Shown here in pieces: positions 13,863-28,084 of a stretch of 64,000 nt of DNA (positions are counted from its first letter, which is position 1; each line of letters opens with the position of its first letter). Source of the stretch: Brienomyrus brachyistius (lineage: Eukaryota > Chordata > Actinopteri > Osteoglossiformes > Mormyridae); contig NW_026042407.1 of NCBI RefSeq assembly GCF_023856365.1, positions 354,175 through 418,174 of the forward strand, in the 5' to 3' direction. A program made the translations under genes and the position numbers. The notes under the pieces are model-generated. The model was not told the origin of the DNA, ran no database searches, and was given only the letters and a program-made list of their open reading frames with translations.

Positions 13863-14548
13863 AGCATATTAGCATATTAGTATATTAGCATATTAGCATA
13901 GCATATTAGCATATTAGCATATTAGCAAATTAGCATAGCATGTTAGCATATTAGCATATTAGCATATTAGCATATTAGCGTATTAACATAGCATATTAGC
14001 ATATTAGCATATTAACATATTAGCATAGCATATTAGCATATTAAAATATTAGCATATTAGCATATTAGCATATTAGCATATTAGCATATTAGCATATTAG
14101 CATATTAGCATAGCGAGTTAGCGTATTAGCATATTAGCATATTAGCATATTAGCATATTAGCATAGCATATTAGCATATTAGCATATTATCATATTAGCA
14201 TATTAGCATATTAGCATAGCATATTAGCATATTAGCATATTAGCATAGCGTGTTAGCGTATTAGCATATTAGCATATTAGCATAGCATATTAGCATATTA
14301 GCATATTAGCATATTAGCATATCAGCATAGCGTGTTAGCATGTTAGCGTATTAACATATTATCATATTAGCATATTAGCATATTAGCATATTAGCATAGC
14401 ATATTAGCATATTAACATATTAGCATATTAGCATAGCATATTAGCATATTAACATAGCATAGCGTGTTAGTGTATTAGCATATTAGCATATTAGCATATT
14501 AGCATATTAGCATATTAGCATAGCATATTAGCATATTAGCATATTAGC

Positions 14549-14950
14549 ATAGTATATTAGCATAGTATATTAGCATAGTATATTAGCATATTAGCATATT
14601 AGCATATTAGCATAGCAAATTAGCATATTAGCATAGCATATTAGCATATTAGCATATTAGCATAGCGTGTTAGCGTATTAGCATATTAGCATATTAGCAT
14701 AGCATATTAGCATATTAGCATATTAGCATATTAGCATATTAGCATAGCGTGTTATATTAGAGTATTAGCATATTAACATATTAGCATATTAGCATATTAG
14801 CATATTAAGCATATTAGCATAACATGTTAGCATATTAACGTATTAGCATATTAACGTATTAGCATATTAGCATATTAGCATATTAGCATATTAGCATATT
14901 AGCATATTAGCATAGCGTGTTAGCATATTAGCGTATTAGCATAGTACATT
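14549..14950 (+). repeat. landmark module B, copy 3 (short form)
   Basis: Triple TAGTATAT element followed by GTGTTATATTAGAG near 14748, a form lacking the AACA bases. It is followed downstream by module C, as are all copies with this form. Confidence 0.82.
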
Positions 14951-15054
14951 AGCATATTAGCATATTAGCATATTAGCATATTAGCATATTAACATATTAG
15001 CATATTAGCATATTAGCATAGCATATTAACGTATTAGCATATTAGCATATTAGC

Positions 15055-15214
15055 ATAATAGCATAGCATATTAGCATATTAGCTTAGCATATTAGCATAG
15101 CATATTATCATATTAGCATATTATCATATTAGCATATTAACATATTAGCATGTTAGCATAGCATATTAGCATAGCTAGTTAGCATATTAGCGTATTAGCA
15201 TATTAGCATTTCAT
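15055..15214 (+). repeat. landmark module C, copy 1
   Basis: Fixed series of rare units: ATAATAGC, TTAGCTTA, two TTATCAT, GCATGTT, ATAGCTAGTT and GCATTTCAT. In this copy TTAGCTTAGC lacks the three bases found in the other four (TTAGCTTATTAGC). GCTAGC-like GCTAGTT makes a short dyad. Confidence 0.83.
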
Positions 15215-17246
15215 ATTAGCATAGCATATTAGCATATTAGCATATTAGCATAGCATATTAGCATATTAGCATATTAGCATATTAGCATAGCATATTAGCA
15301 TATTAGCATATTAGCATATTAGCATAGCATATTAGCATATTAGCATATTAGCATATTAGCATATTAGTATAGCATATTAGCATATTAGCATATTACCATA
15401 TTAGCATAGCGTGTTAGCGTATTAGCATATTAGCATATTAGCATATTAGCATATTAGCATATTAGCATATTAGCATAGCGTGTTAGCGTATTAGCATATT
15501 AGCATATTAGCATAGCATATTAGTATATTAGCATATTAGCATATTAGCATAGCATATTAGCATATTAGCATATTAGCATATTAGCATAGCATATTAGCAT
15601 ATTAGCATATTAGCATATTAGCGTATTAGCATATTAGCATATTAGCATAGCATATTAGCATATTAACATATTAGCATATTAGCATAGCATATTAGCATAT
15701 TAGCATATTAGCATAGCATATTAGCATATTAGCATATTAGCATAGCATATTAGCATATTAACATATTAGCATATTAACATATTAACATAGCATATTAGCA
15801 TATTAGCATATTAGCATGTTAGCGTATTAGCATATTAGCATATTAGCATAGCATATTAGCATATTAACATATTAGCATATTAACATATTAACATAGCATA
15901 TTAGCATATTAGCATATTAGCATGTTAGCGTATTAGCATATTAGCATATTAGCATAGCATATTAGCATATTAGCATATTAGCATATTAGCATAGCATATT
16001 AGCATATTAACATATTAGCATATTAGCATAGCATATTAGCATATTAGCATATTAGCATATTAGCATAGCATATTAGCATAGCGTGTTAGCGTATTAGCAT
16101 ATTAGCATATTAGCATAGCATATTAGCATATTAGCAAATTAGCATATTAGCATATTAGGCATATTAGCATATTAGCATATTAGCATAGCGTGTTAGGATA
16201 GCGTATTAGCATAGCATATTAGCATATTAGCATATTAGCATAGCGTGTTAGCATAGCGTATTAGCATAGCATATTAGCATATTATATTAGCATATTAGCA
16301 TAGCATATTAGCATATTAACATATTAGCATATTAGCATAGCATATTAGCATATTAGCATATTAGCATATTAGCATAGCATATTAGCATATTAGCATATTA
16401 GCATATTAGCATAGCATGTTAGCATAGCGTATTAGCATATTAGCATATTAGCATAGCATATTAGCATATTAATATAGCATATTAGCATATTAGCATAGCA
16501 TATTAGCATATTAGCATATTAGCATATTAGCATATTAGCATAGCGTGTTAACGTATTAGCATATTAGCATATTAGCATAGCATATTAGCATATTAGCATA
16601 TTAGCATATTAGCATATTAACATAGCATGTTAGCGTATTAGCATATTAGCATATTAGCATAGCATATTAGCATATTAGCATATTAGCATATTAGCATAGC
16701 GTGTTAGCATATTAGCGTATTAACATATTAGTATATTAGAATATTAGCATATTAGCATAGCATATTAGCATATTAGCATATTAGCATATTAATATATTAG
16801 CATATTAGCATAGCATATTAGCATATTAGCATAGCGTGTTAGCTTATTAGCATATTAGCATATTAGCATATTAGCATATTAGCATATTAGCATATTAGCA
16901 TAGCATATTAGCATATTAGCATATTAGCATATTAACATAGCATATAAGCATATTAGCATATTAGCATATTAGCATAGCATATTAGCAAATTAGCATATTA
17001 GCATATTAGCATAGCATATAAGCATATTAGCATATTAGCATATTAGCATATTAGCATATTAGCATATTAGCATATTAGCATATTAGCATAGCATATTAGC
17101 ATATTAGCATATTAGCATATTAGCATATTAGCATAGCATATTAGCATATTAGCATAGCGTGTTAGCGTATTAGCATATTAGCATATTAGCATATTAGCAT
17201 AGCATATTAGCATATTAGCATATGAGCATATTAGCATATTAGCATA

Positions 17247-19300
17247 GTGTGTTAGCATATTAGCGTATTAGCATATTAGCATATTAGCATAGCATATTAG
17301 CATATTAGCATAGCGTGTTAGCATATTAGCGTATTAGCATAGCATATTAGCATATTAGCATATTAGCATATTAGCATATTAGCATATTAATATATTAGCA
17401 TATTAACATATTAGCATAGCATATTAGCATATTAACATATTAGCATATTAGCATATTAGCATATTAGCATAGCATATTAGCATATTAGCATATTAGCATA
17501 TTAGCGTATAAGCATAGCATATTAGCATATTAGCATATTAGCATATTAGCATAGCGTGTTAGCGTATTAGCATATTAGCATATTAGCATATCATATTAGC
17601 ATAGCATATTAGCATATTAGCATATTAGCATATTAGCATAGCGTGTTAGCGTATTAGCATATTAGCATATTAGCATATTAGCATAGCATATTAGCATATT
17701 AGCATATTAACATATTAGCATATTTAGCATAGCATATTAACATATTAGCATATTAGCATATTAGCATAGCATATTAGCATATTAGCATATTAGCATATTA
17801 GCATATTAGCATATTAGCATAGCATATTAGCATATTAGCATATTAGCATATTAGCATATTAGCATAGCGTGTTAGCGTATTAGCATATTAGCATATTAGC
17901 ATATTAGCATAGCATATTAGCATATTAGCATATTAGCATAGCATGTTAGCATATTAGCGTATTAGCATATTAGCATATTAGCATAGCATATTAGCATATT
18001 AGCATAGCATATTAGCATATTAACATATTAGCATATTAGCATATTAGCATATTAGCATAGCATATTAGCATATTAGCATATTAGCATAGCGTGTTAGCGT
18101 ATTAGCATATTAGCATATTAGCATATTAGCATAGCATATTAGCATATTAGCATATTAGCATAGCATGTTAGCATATTAGCATATTAGCATAGCATATTAG
18201 CATATTAGCATAGCATATTAGCATATTAACATAGCATATTAGCATATTAGCATATTAGCATAGCATATTAGCATATTAGCATATTAGCATAGCATATTAG
18301 CATATTAGCATATTAGCATAGCGTGTTAGCGTATTAGCATATTAGCATATTAGCATAGCATATTAGCATATTAGCATATTAGCATAGCGTGTTAGCATAT
18401 TAGCGTATTAGCATATTAGCATATTAGCATATTAGCATATTAGCATATTAGCATAGCATATTAGCATATTAGCATAGCATATTAGCATAATGTATTAGCA
18501 TATTAGTATATTAGCATATTAGCATATTAGCATATTAGCATAGCGTGTTAGCGTATTAGCATATTAGCATATTAGCATAGCATATTAGCATATTAACATA
18601 TTAGCATATTAGCATAGCATATTAGCATATTAACATATTAGCATATTAGCATATTAGTATATTAGCATAGCATATTAGCATATTAGCATATTAGCATATT
18701 AGCATATTAATATTTTAGCATATTAGCATATTAATATTTTAGCATATTAGCATAACATATTAGCATAACATATTAGCATATTAGCATAGCGTGTTAGCGT
18801 ATTAGCATATTAGCATATTAGCATATTAGCATAGCATATTAGCATATTAGCATATTAGCATATTAGCATATTAGCATAGCATATTAGCATATTAGCATAT
18901 TAGCATATTAGCATATTAGCATAGCATATTAGCATATTAGCATATTAACATATTAGCATATCATATTAGCATATTAGCATATTAGCATATTAGCATATTA
19001 GCATATTAGCATAGCATATTAGCATATTAGCATATTAGCATATTAGCATAGCATATTAGCATATTACCATATTAGCATAGCATATTAGCATATTAGGATA
19101 GCGTGTTAGCATATTAACATATTAGCATATTAGCATAGCATATTAGCATATTAGCATATTAGCATATTAGCATATTAGCATAGCATATTAGCACATTAGC
19201 ATATTAGCATAACATATTAGCATAGCATATTAGCATATTAACATATTAGCATATTAGCATAGCATATTAGCATAACATATTAGCATATTAGCATATTAGC
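17247..19300 (+). repeat. higher-order block P, copy 2
   Basis: This is the second occurrence of the ordered variant series of 132-2335: TAGTGTGT near 17247, TAATATAT near 17389, the TATAAGC variant near 17506, CATATCAT near 17588, AATGTATT near 18488, AATATTTT near 18709, TTACCAT and TTAGGATAGCG near 19064-19097, and CACATT near 19192. Here the AATATTTT element is doubled (again near 18732), and the unit after TAATATAT reads TAACATAT instead of TAACACAT. Similarity stops at about 19300, where this copy continues with different cassettes. Confidence 0.85.
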
Positions 19301-19829
19301 ATAGCGTGTTAGCATATTAGCATATTAGCATAGCGTGTTAGCATATTAGCGTATTAGCATAGCATATTAGCATATTAGCATATTAGCATATTATCATATT
19401 AGCATATTAGCATATTAGCATAGCATATTAGCATATTAACATATTAGCATATTAGCATAGCATATTAGCATATTAGCATATTAGCATATTAGCATAGCGT
19501 GTTAGCGTATTAGCATATTAGCATATTAGCATATTAGCATAGCATATTAGCATATTAGCATATTAGCATATTAGCATATTAGCATATTGGCATAGCATTT
19601 TAGCGTATTAGCATATTAGCATATTAGCATATTAGCATAGCATATTAGCATATTAGTATATTAGCATATTAGCATAGCATATTAGCATATTAGCATATTA
19701 GCATATTAGCATAGCGTATTAGCGTATTAGCATATTAGCATATTAGCATAGTATATTAGCATATTAGCATATTAGCATATTAGCATATTAGCATAGCGTG
19801 TTAGCATAGCGTATTAGCATATTAGCATA

Positions 19830-20450
19830 TTAGCATATTAGCATATTAGCATAGCATATTAGCATATTAGCATATTAGCATATTAGCATAGCATATTAGC
19901 ATATTAACATATTAGCATAGCGTGTTAGTGTATTAGCATATTAGCATATTAGCATAGCATATTAGCATATTAACATATTAGCATATTAGCATATTAGCAT
20001 AGTATATTAGCATAGTATATTAGCATATTAGCAAATTAGCATATTAGCATATTAGCATAGCATATTAGCATATTAGCATATTAGCATATTAGCATAGCGT
20101 GTTAGCATATTAGCGTATTAGCGTATTAGCATTTTAGCATATTAGCATATTAGCATATCGTGTTAGCATAGCGTATTAGCATAGCATATTAGCATATTAG
20201 TATATTAGCATATTAGCATAGCATATTAGCATATTAACATATTAGCATATTAGCATAGCATATTAGCATATTAGCATATTAGCATATTAGCATAGCATAT
20301 TAGCATATTAGCATATTAGCATATTAGCATAGCATGTTAGCATATTAGCGTATTAGCATATTAGCATATTAGCATAGCATATTAGCATATTAACATTAGC
20401 ATATTAGCATATTAGCATATTAGCATATTAGCATAGCATAGCATATTAGC
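19830..20450 (+). repeat. block R, copy 3
   Basis: Third copy of the R segment, with TAGTGTAT near 19921, paired TAGTATAT near 20010, TAGCATTT near 20131, module D at 20158 and TAACAT near 20392. Similarity to the first copy extends left to about 19705, matching 3590. It is offset by about 16.1 kb from copy 1. Confidence 0.78.
20158..20177 (+). repeat. landmark module D, copy 5
   Basis: Module D of R block copy 3, with the TAGCATTT unit upstream as in copies 1 and 2 and TAGCAAAT near 20644. Confidence 0.82.
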
Positions 20451-21169
20451 ATATTAGCATATTAGCATATTAGCATAGCGTGTTAGCGTATTAGCATATT
20501 AGCATATTAGCATAGCATATTACCATATTAGCATATTAGCATATTAGCATATTAGCATAGCGTGTTAGCATATTAGCGTATTAGCATATTAGCATATTAG
20601 CATATTCGAATATTAGCATATTAGCATAGCATATTAGCATATTAGCAAATTAGCATATTAGTATATTAGCATATTAGCATAGCATATTAGCATATTAGCA
20701 TAGCGTGTTAGCGTATTAGCATATTAGCATATTAGCATATTAGCATATTAGCATATTAGCATATTAGCATATTAGCATATTAGCATAGCATATTAGCATA
20801 TTAGCATATTAGCATATTAGCATAGCATATTAGCATATTAGCATATTAGCATATTAGCATAGCATATTAGCATATTAGCATATTAGCATATTAGCATATT
20901 AACATATTAGCATATTAGCATATTAGCATAGCATATTAGCATATTAGCATATTAGCATATTAGCATATTAGCATAGCGTGTTAGCGTATTAGCATATTAG
21001 CATATTAGCATATTAGCATATTAGCATAGCATATTAGCATATTAGCATATTAGCATAGCATGTTAGCATATTAGCGTATTAGCATATTAGCATATTAGCA
21101 TAGCATATTAGCATATTAGCATAGCATATTAGCATATTAACATATTAGCATATTAGCATATTAGCATAT

Positions 21170-22820
21170 TAGCATAGCATATTAGCATATTAGCATATTA
21201 GCATATTAGCATAGCGTGTTAGCGTATTAGCATATTAGCATATTAGCATAGCATATTAGCATATTAGCATATTAGCATAGCGTGTTAGCATATTAGCGTA
21301 TTAGCATATTAGCATATTAGCATATTAGCATATTAGCATATTAGCATATTAGCATATTAGCATAGCATATTAGCATATTAGCATAGCATATTAGCATAAT
21401 GTATTAGCATATTAGCATATTAGCATATTAGCATATTAGCATATTAGCATAGCGTGTTAGCGTATTAGCATATTAGCATATTAGCATAGCATATTAGCAT
21501 ATTAACATAGCATATTAGCATAGCATATTAGCATATTAACATATTAGCATATTAGCATATTAGTATATTAGCATAGCATATTAGCATATTAGCATATTAG
21601 CATATTAATATTTTAGCATATTAGCATAACATATTAGCATAACATATTAGCATAACATATTAGCATATTAGCATATTAGCATAGCGTGTTAGCGTATTAG
21701 CATATTAGCATTTTAGCATAGCATATTAGCATATTAGCATATTAGCATATTAGCATATTAGCATATTAGCATATTAGCATATTAGCATAGCATATTAGCA
21801 TATTAGCATATTAGCATATTAGCATATTAGCATAGCATATTAGCATATTAGCATATTAACATATTAGCATATCATATTAGCATATTAGCATATTAGCATA
21901 TTAGCATATTAGCATATTAGCATATTAGCATAGCATATTAGCATATTAGCATATTAGCATATTAGCATATTAGCATAGCATATTAGCATATTACCATATT
22001 AGCATAGCATAGCATATTAGGATAGCGTGTTAGCATATTAACATATTAGCATATTAGCATAGCATATTAGCATATTAGCATATTAGCATATTAGCATAGC
22101 ATATTAGCACATTAGCATATTAGCATAACATATTAGCATAGCATAGCATATTAGCATATTAGCATATTAGCATATTAGCATAGCGTGTTAGCGTATTAGC
22201 ATATTAGCATATTAGCATAGCATATTAGCATATTAGCATATTAACATATTAGCATATTAGCATAGTATATTAGCATATTAGCATATTAACATAACATAGC
22301 ATATTAGCATAGCATATTAGCATAGCATATTAGCATATTAGTATATTAGCATATTAGCATAGCGTGTTAGCGTATTAGCATAGCATATTAGCATAGCGTG
22401 TTAGCGTATTAGCATATTAGCATAGCATATTAGCATATTAGCATATTAGCATATTAGCATATTAGCATAGCATATTAGCATAGCATATTAGCATATTAGC
22501 ATATTAGCATATTAGCATAGCATATTAGCATATTAGCATATTAGCATAGCATATTAGCATATTAGCATATTAGCATAGCATATCAGCATATTAGCATTGC
22601 GTGTTAGCATATTAACATATTAGCATAGCATATTAGCATATTAGCATATTAGCATAGCATATTAGTATATTAGCATATTAGCATATTAGCATAGCATATT
22701 AGCATATTAGCATATTAGCATATTAGCATAGCATATTAGCATAGCGTGTTAGCGTATTAGCATATTAGCATATTAGCATAGCATATTAGCATATTAGCAT
22801 ATTAGCATATTAGCATAGCG
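21170..22820 (+). repeat. higher-order block Q, copy 2
   Basis: This copy repeats 1390-3000 about 19.8 kb downstream, with the same order of rare variants including ATTGCGTGT near 22595. It differs by gain and loss of whole 8-mer and 5-mer units, for example an extra AACATATT unit near 21650. Together with 18488-19300 this makes three copies of the AATGTATT-to-CACATT interval in the first 23 kb. Confidence 0.82.
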
Positions 22821-22939
22821 TGTTAGCATATTAGCGTATTAGCATATTAGCATATTAGCATATTAGCATATTAGCATAGCGTGTTAGCATATTAGCGTAT
22901 TAGCATATTAGCATATTAGCATATTAGCATATTAGCATA

Positions 22940-25345
22940 TTAGCATATTAGCATATTAGCATATTAACATAGCATATTAGCATATTAACATATTAGCATA
23001 GCATATTAGCATATTAGCATATTAACATATTAGCATATTAGCATATTAGCATATTAACATATTAGCATAGTATATTAGCATATTAGCATATTAGTATATT
23101 AGCATATTAGCATATTAGCATAGCATATTAGCATATTAGCATAGCATGTTAGCGTATTAGCATAGCATATTAGCATAGCATATTAGCATATTAGCATATT
23201 ATCATATTAGCATATTAGCATATTAGCATATTAGCATATTAACATAGCATATTAACATATTAGCATATTAGCATATTAGCATATTAACATAGCATATTAG
23301 CATATTAGCATATTAGCATATTAGCATAGCGTGTTAGCATATTAGCAAATTAGCATATTAGCATAGCATATTAGCATATTAGAATATTAGCATATTAACA
23401 TATTAGCATATTAACATAGCATATTAGCATAACATAGCATATTAGCATAGCATATTAGCATATTAGTATATTAGCATATTAGCGTATTAGCATATTAGCA
23501 TATTAGCATATTAGCATAGCATATTAGCATATTAGCATAGCATATTAGCATATTAGCATATTAGCATATTAGCATATTAGCATAGCATATTAGCATATTA
23601 GCATATTAGCATATTAGCATAGCATATTAGCATATTAGCATATTAGCATAGCGTGTTAGCATATTAGCATATTAGCATATTAGCATATTAGCATATTAGC
23701 ATATTAGCAAATTAGCATAGCATATTAGCATATTAGCATATTAGCATATTAGCATATTAGCATAGCGTGTTAGCATATTAGCGTATTAGCATATTAGCAT
23801 ATTAGCATAGCATATTAGCATATTAGCATATTAGCATAGCGTGTTAGCGTATTAGCATATTAGCATATTAGCATAGCATATTAGCAAATTAGCATATTAA
23901 CATATTAGCATATTAGCATAGCATATTAGCATAGTATATTAGCATATTAGCATATTAACATCTTAGCATATTAGCATAGCATATTAGCATATTAGCATAG
24001 CGTGTTAGCGTATTAGCATATTAGCATATTAGCATAGCATATTAGCATATTAGCATATTAGCATATTAGCATATTAGCATAGTATATTAGCATATTAGCA
24101 TATTAGCATATTAGCATATTAGTATAGCATATTAGCATATTAGCATATTAGCATATTAGCATAGCGTGTTAGCGTATTAGCATATTAGCATATTAGTATA
24201 GCATATTAGCATATTATCATATTAGCATATTAGCATAGCATATTAGCATATTAGAATATTAGCATATTAGCATATTAGCATAGCGTGTTAGCGTATTAGC
24301 ATATTAGCATAGCATATTAGCATAGCATATTAGCATATTAGTATATTAGCATATTAGCATAGCATATTAGCATATTAGCATAGCGTGTTAGCGTATTAGC
24401 ATATTAGTATATTAGCATATTAGCATAGCATATTAGCATATTAGCATATTAGCATATTAGCATATTAGCATAGTGTGTTAGCATATTAGCGTATTAGCAT
24501 ATTAGCATATTAGCATATTAGCATATTAGCATATTAGCATAGCGTGTTAGCATATTAGCATATTAGCATAGCATATTAGCATATTAGCATATTAGCATAT
24601 TAGCATATTAATATATTAGCATATTAACACATTAGCATATTAGCATATTAACATATTAGCATATTAGCATATTAGCATAGCATATTAGCATATTAGCATA
24701 TTAGCATATTAGCATATTAGCGTATAAGCATAGCATATTAGCATATTAGCATATTAGCATATTAGCATAGCGTGTTAGCGTATTAGCATATTAGCATATT
24801 AGCATATCATATTAGCATAGCATATTAGCATATTAGCATATTAGCATATTAGCATAGCGTGTTAGCGTATTAGCATATTAGCATATTAGCATATTAGCAT
24901 AGCATATTAGCATATTAGAATATTAACATATTAGCATATTAGCATAGCATATTAACATATTAGCATATTAGCATATTAGCATAGCATATTAGCATATTAG
25001 CATATTAGCATATTAGCATATTAGCATAGCATATTAGCATATTAGCATATTAGCATATTAGCATAGCGTGTTAGCGTATTAGCATATTAGCATATTAGCA
25101 TATTAGAATAGCATATTAGCATATTAGCATATTAGCATATTAGCATAGCATGTTAGCATATTAGCGTATTAGCATATTAGCATATTAGCATATTAGCATA
25201 TTAGCACATTAGCATATTAGCATATTAGCATATTAGCATAGCATATTAGCATATTAGCATATTAGCATATTAACATAGCATATAAGCATATTAGCATATT
25301 AGCATATTAGCATAGCATATTAGCAAATTAGCATATTAGCATATT
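22940..25345 (+). repeat. higher-order block T, copy 1
   Basis: The block shares an ordered variant series with 53705-56155 at an offset of about 30.8 kb: GCATGTTAGCGTATTAGCATAGC (23147 / 53917, key part GCATGTTAGCG), AACATAACATAGC (23414 / 54196), TAACATCTTAGC (23947 / 54730), GTTAGCG cassettes, TAATATAT-TAACACAT (24609 / 55401), CGTATAAGC (24720 / 55518) and TAACATAGCATATAAGC (25267 / 56079). Its TAATATAT-CATATCAT portion also matches the start of the window. Confidence 0.83.
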
Positions 25346-26381
25346 AGCATAGCATATTAGCATATTAGCATATTAGCATATTAGCATATTAGCATAGCAT
25401 ATTAGCATATTAACATATTAGCATATTAGCATATTAGCATATTAGCATATTAGCATAGCATAGCATATTAGCATATTAGCATATTAGCATAGCATATTAG
25501 CATATTAGCATATTAGCATATTAGCATAGCATATTAGCATATTAGCATATTAGCATAGCATATTAGCATATTAACATATTAGCATATTAGCATAGCATAT
25601 TAGCATAGCATATTAGCATATTAGCATATTAGCATATTAGCATAGCGTGTTAGCGTATTAGCGTATTAGCATATTAGCATAGCATATTAGCATATTAGCA
25701 TATTAGCATATTAGCATATTAGCATAGCATATTAGCATATTAGCATATTAGCATATTAGCATAGCATATTAGCATATTAGCATATTAGCATATTAGCATA
25801 GCATATTAGCATAGCGTGTTAGCGTATTAGCATATTAGCATATTAGCATAGCATATTAGTATATTAGCATATTAGCATATTAGCATAGCGTGTTAGCATA
25901 TTAGCGTGTTAGCATATTAGCGTATTAGCATATTAGCATATTAGCATATTAGCATATTAGCATAGCGTGTTAGCATATTAGCATATTAGCATATTAGCAT
26001 ATTAGCATATTAGCATAGCATATTAGCATAGCATATTAGCATATTAGCATATTAGCATATTAGCATAGCATATTAGCATATTAGCATATTATCATATTAG
26101 CATAGCGTGTTAGCGTATTAGCATATTAGCAAATTAGCATAGCATATTAGCATATAAGCATATTAGCATATTAGCATATTAGCATAGCATATTAGCATAT
26201 TAGCATATTAGCATATTAGCATAGCATATTAGCATATTAGCATATTAGCATAGCATATTAGCATATTAGCATATTAGCATAGCGTGTTAGCGTATTAGCA
26301 TATTAGCATATTAGCATAGCATATTAGCATATTACCATATTTAGCATATTAACATAGCATATTAGCATATTAGCATAGCGT

Positions 26382-26551
26382 GTTAACATATTAGAGTATT
26401 AGCATATTAACATATTAGCATATTAGCATATTAGCATATTAGCATATTAGCATAGCATGTTAGCATATTAACGTATTAGCATATTAGCATATTAGCATAT
26501 TAGCATATTAGCATAGCGTGTTAGCATATTAGCGTGTTAGCATAGTACATT
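26382..26551 (+). repeat. landmark module B, copy 4 (left-truncated)
   Basis: AACATATTAGAG form with GTACATT, but without the upstream TAGTATAT element. The module begins exactly at the block junction near 26375, so its left part was lost or never copied. Confidence 0.8.
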
Positions 26552-27399
26552 AGCATATTAGCATATTAGTATATTAGCATATTAGCATAGCATATTAGCA
26601 TATTAGCATATTAGCATATTAGCATATTAGCATAGCATGTTAGCATATTAGCATATTAGCATATTAGCATATTAGCGTATTAACATAGCATATTAGCATA
26701 TTAGCATATTAACATATTAGCATAGCATATTAGCATATTAACATATTAGCATATTAGCATATTAGCATATTAGCATATTAGCATAGCATATTAGCGTATT
26801 AGCATATTAACATATTAGCATATTAACATATTAGCATATTAGCATATTAGCATAGCATATTAGCATATTAGCATATTAGCATATTAGCATATTAGCATAT
26901 TAGCATAGCATATTAGCATATTAGCATATTAGCATATTAGCATAGCGAGTTAGCGTATTAGCATATTAGCATATTAGCATATTAGCATATTAGCATAGCA
27001 TATTAGCATATTAGCATATTATCATATTAGCATATTAGCATATTAGCATAGCATATTAGCATATTAGCATATTAGCATATTAGCATATTAGCATATTAGC
27101 ATAGCGTGTTAGCGTATTAGCATATTAGCATATTAGCATAGCATATTAGCATATTAGCATATTAGCATATTAGTATATCAGCATAGCGTGTTAGCATGTT
27201 AGCGTATTAACATATTAGCATATTAGCATATTAGCATATTAGCATATTAGCATAGCATATTAGCATATTAACATATTAGCATATTAGCATAGCATATTAG
27301 CATATTAACATATTAGCATAGCGTGTTAGTGTATTAGCATATTAGCATATTAGCATATTAGCATATTAGCATAGCATATTAGCATATTAGCATATTAGC

Positions 27400-27808
27400 A
27401 TAGTATATTAGCATAGTATATTAGCATAGTATATTAGCATATTAGCATATTAGCATATTAGCATAGCAAATTAGCATATTAGCATAGCATATTAGCATAT
27501 TAGCATATTAGCATAGCGTGTTAGCGTATTAGCATATTAGCATATTAGCATATTAGCATAGCATATTAGCATATTAGCATATTAGCATATTAGCATATTA
27601 GCATATTAGCATAGCGTGTTATATTAGAGTATTAGCATATTAACATATTAGCATATTAGCATATTAGCATATTAGCATATTAGCATATTAGCATAACATG
27701 TTAGCATATTAACGTATTAGCATATTAACGTATTAGCATATTAGCATATTAACATATTAGCATATTAGCATAGCGTGTTAGCATATTAGCGTATTAGCAT
27801 AGTACATT
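27400..27808 (+). repeat. landmark module B, copy 5 (short form)
   Basis: Triple TAGTATAT element, GTGTTATATTAGAG near 27616 and GTACATT ending at 27808; module C follows at 27921. It is the counterpart of copy 3 in block S. Confidence 0.82.
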
Positions 27809-27920
27809 AGCATATTAGTATATTAGCATATTAGCATATTAGCATATTAGCATATTAACATATTAGCATATTAGCATATTAGCATAGCATATTAACGTAT
27901 TAGCATATTAGCATATTAGC

Positions 27921-28084
27921 ATAATAGCATAGCATATTAGCATATTAGCTTATTAGCATATTAGCATAGCATATTATCATATTAGCATATTATCATATTA
28001 GCATATTAACATATTAGCATGTTAGCATAGCATATTAGCATAGCTAGTTAGCATATTAGCGTATTAGCATATTAGCATTTCATA
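27921..28084 (+). repeat. landmark module C, copy 2
   Basis: Same series as copy 1, in block S about 12.87 kb downstream, with the TTAGCTTATT form and ATAGCTAGTT near 28041. Confidence 0.83.

Larger units (their letters stand above)
9633..14100 (+). repeat. 4.59 kb higher-order unit, copy 2
   Basis: Right member of the 4.59 kb tandem pair. It follows copy 1 directly and keeps the same landmark order. The offset drops from about 4590 to 4560 across the unit, showing a few net unit losses. Single-base insertions near 11231 (TTAAGCAT) and 13584 (TTAGGCAT) are private to this copy. Similarity ends shortly after the TTAAAATATT variant (9481 / 14041); copy 1 then carries TAGCGTAT and AAACATATT units that are absent here. 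Confidence 0.87.
13683..17050 (+). repeat. higher-order block S, copy 1
   Basis: This segment recurs about 12.87 kb downstream. Shared landmarks are two B modules (13683 and 14750 / 26382 and 27616), module C (15055-15214 / 27921-28084), TTAGGATAGCG (16196 / 29064), TTATATTAGC (16285 / 29160), the trio TAACATAT-TAGTATAT-TAGAATAT (16717 / 29596) and GTTAGCTTATT (16836; GTTAGCTCATT at 29694). A tandem doubling of about 108 bases near 15785-15935, ending each time in GCATGTTAGCG, is private to this copy. Confidence 0.86.

Noticed and set aside
25265..25330. TATAAG in the CATATAAGC variant as a TATA box (also near 16940, 29830, 36650, 56088)
   Set aside because: A single-base variant of the common unit, copied with its block. 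No gene lies near any copy.
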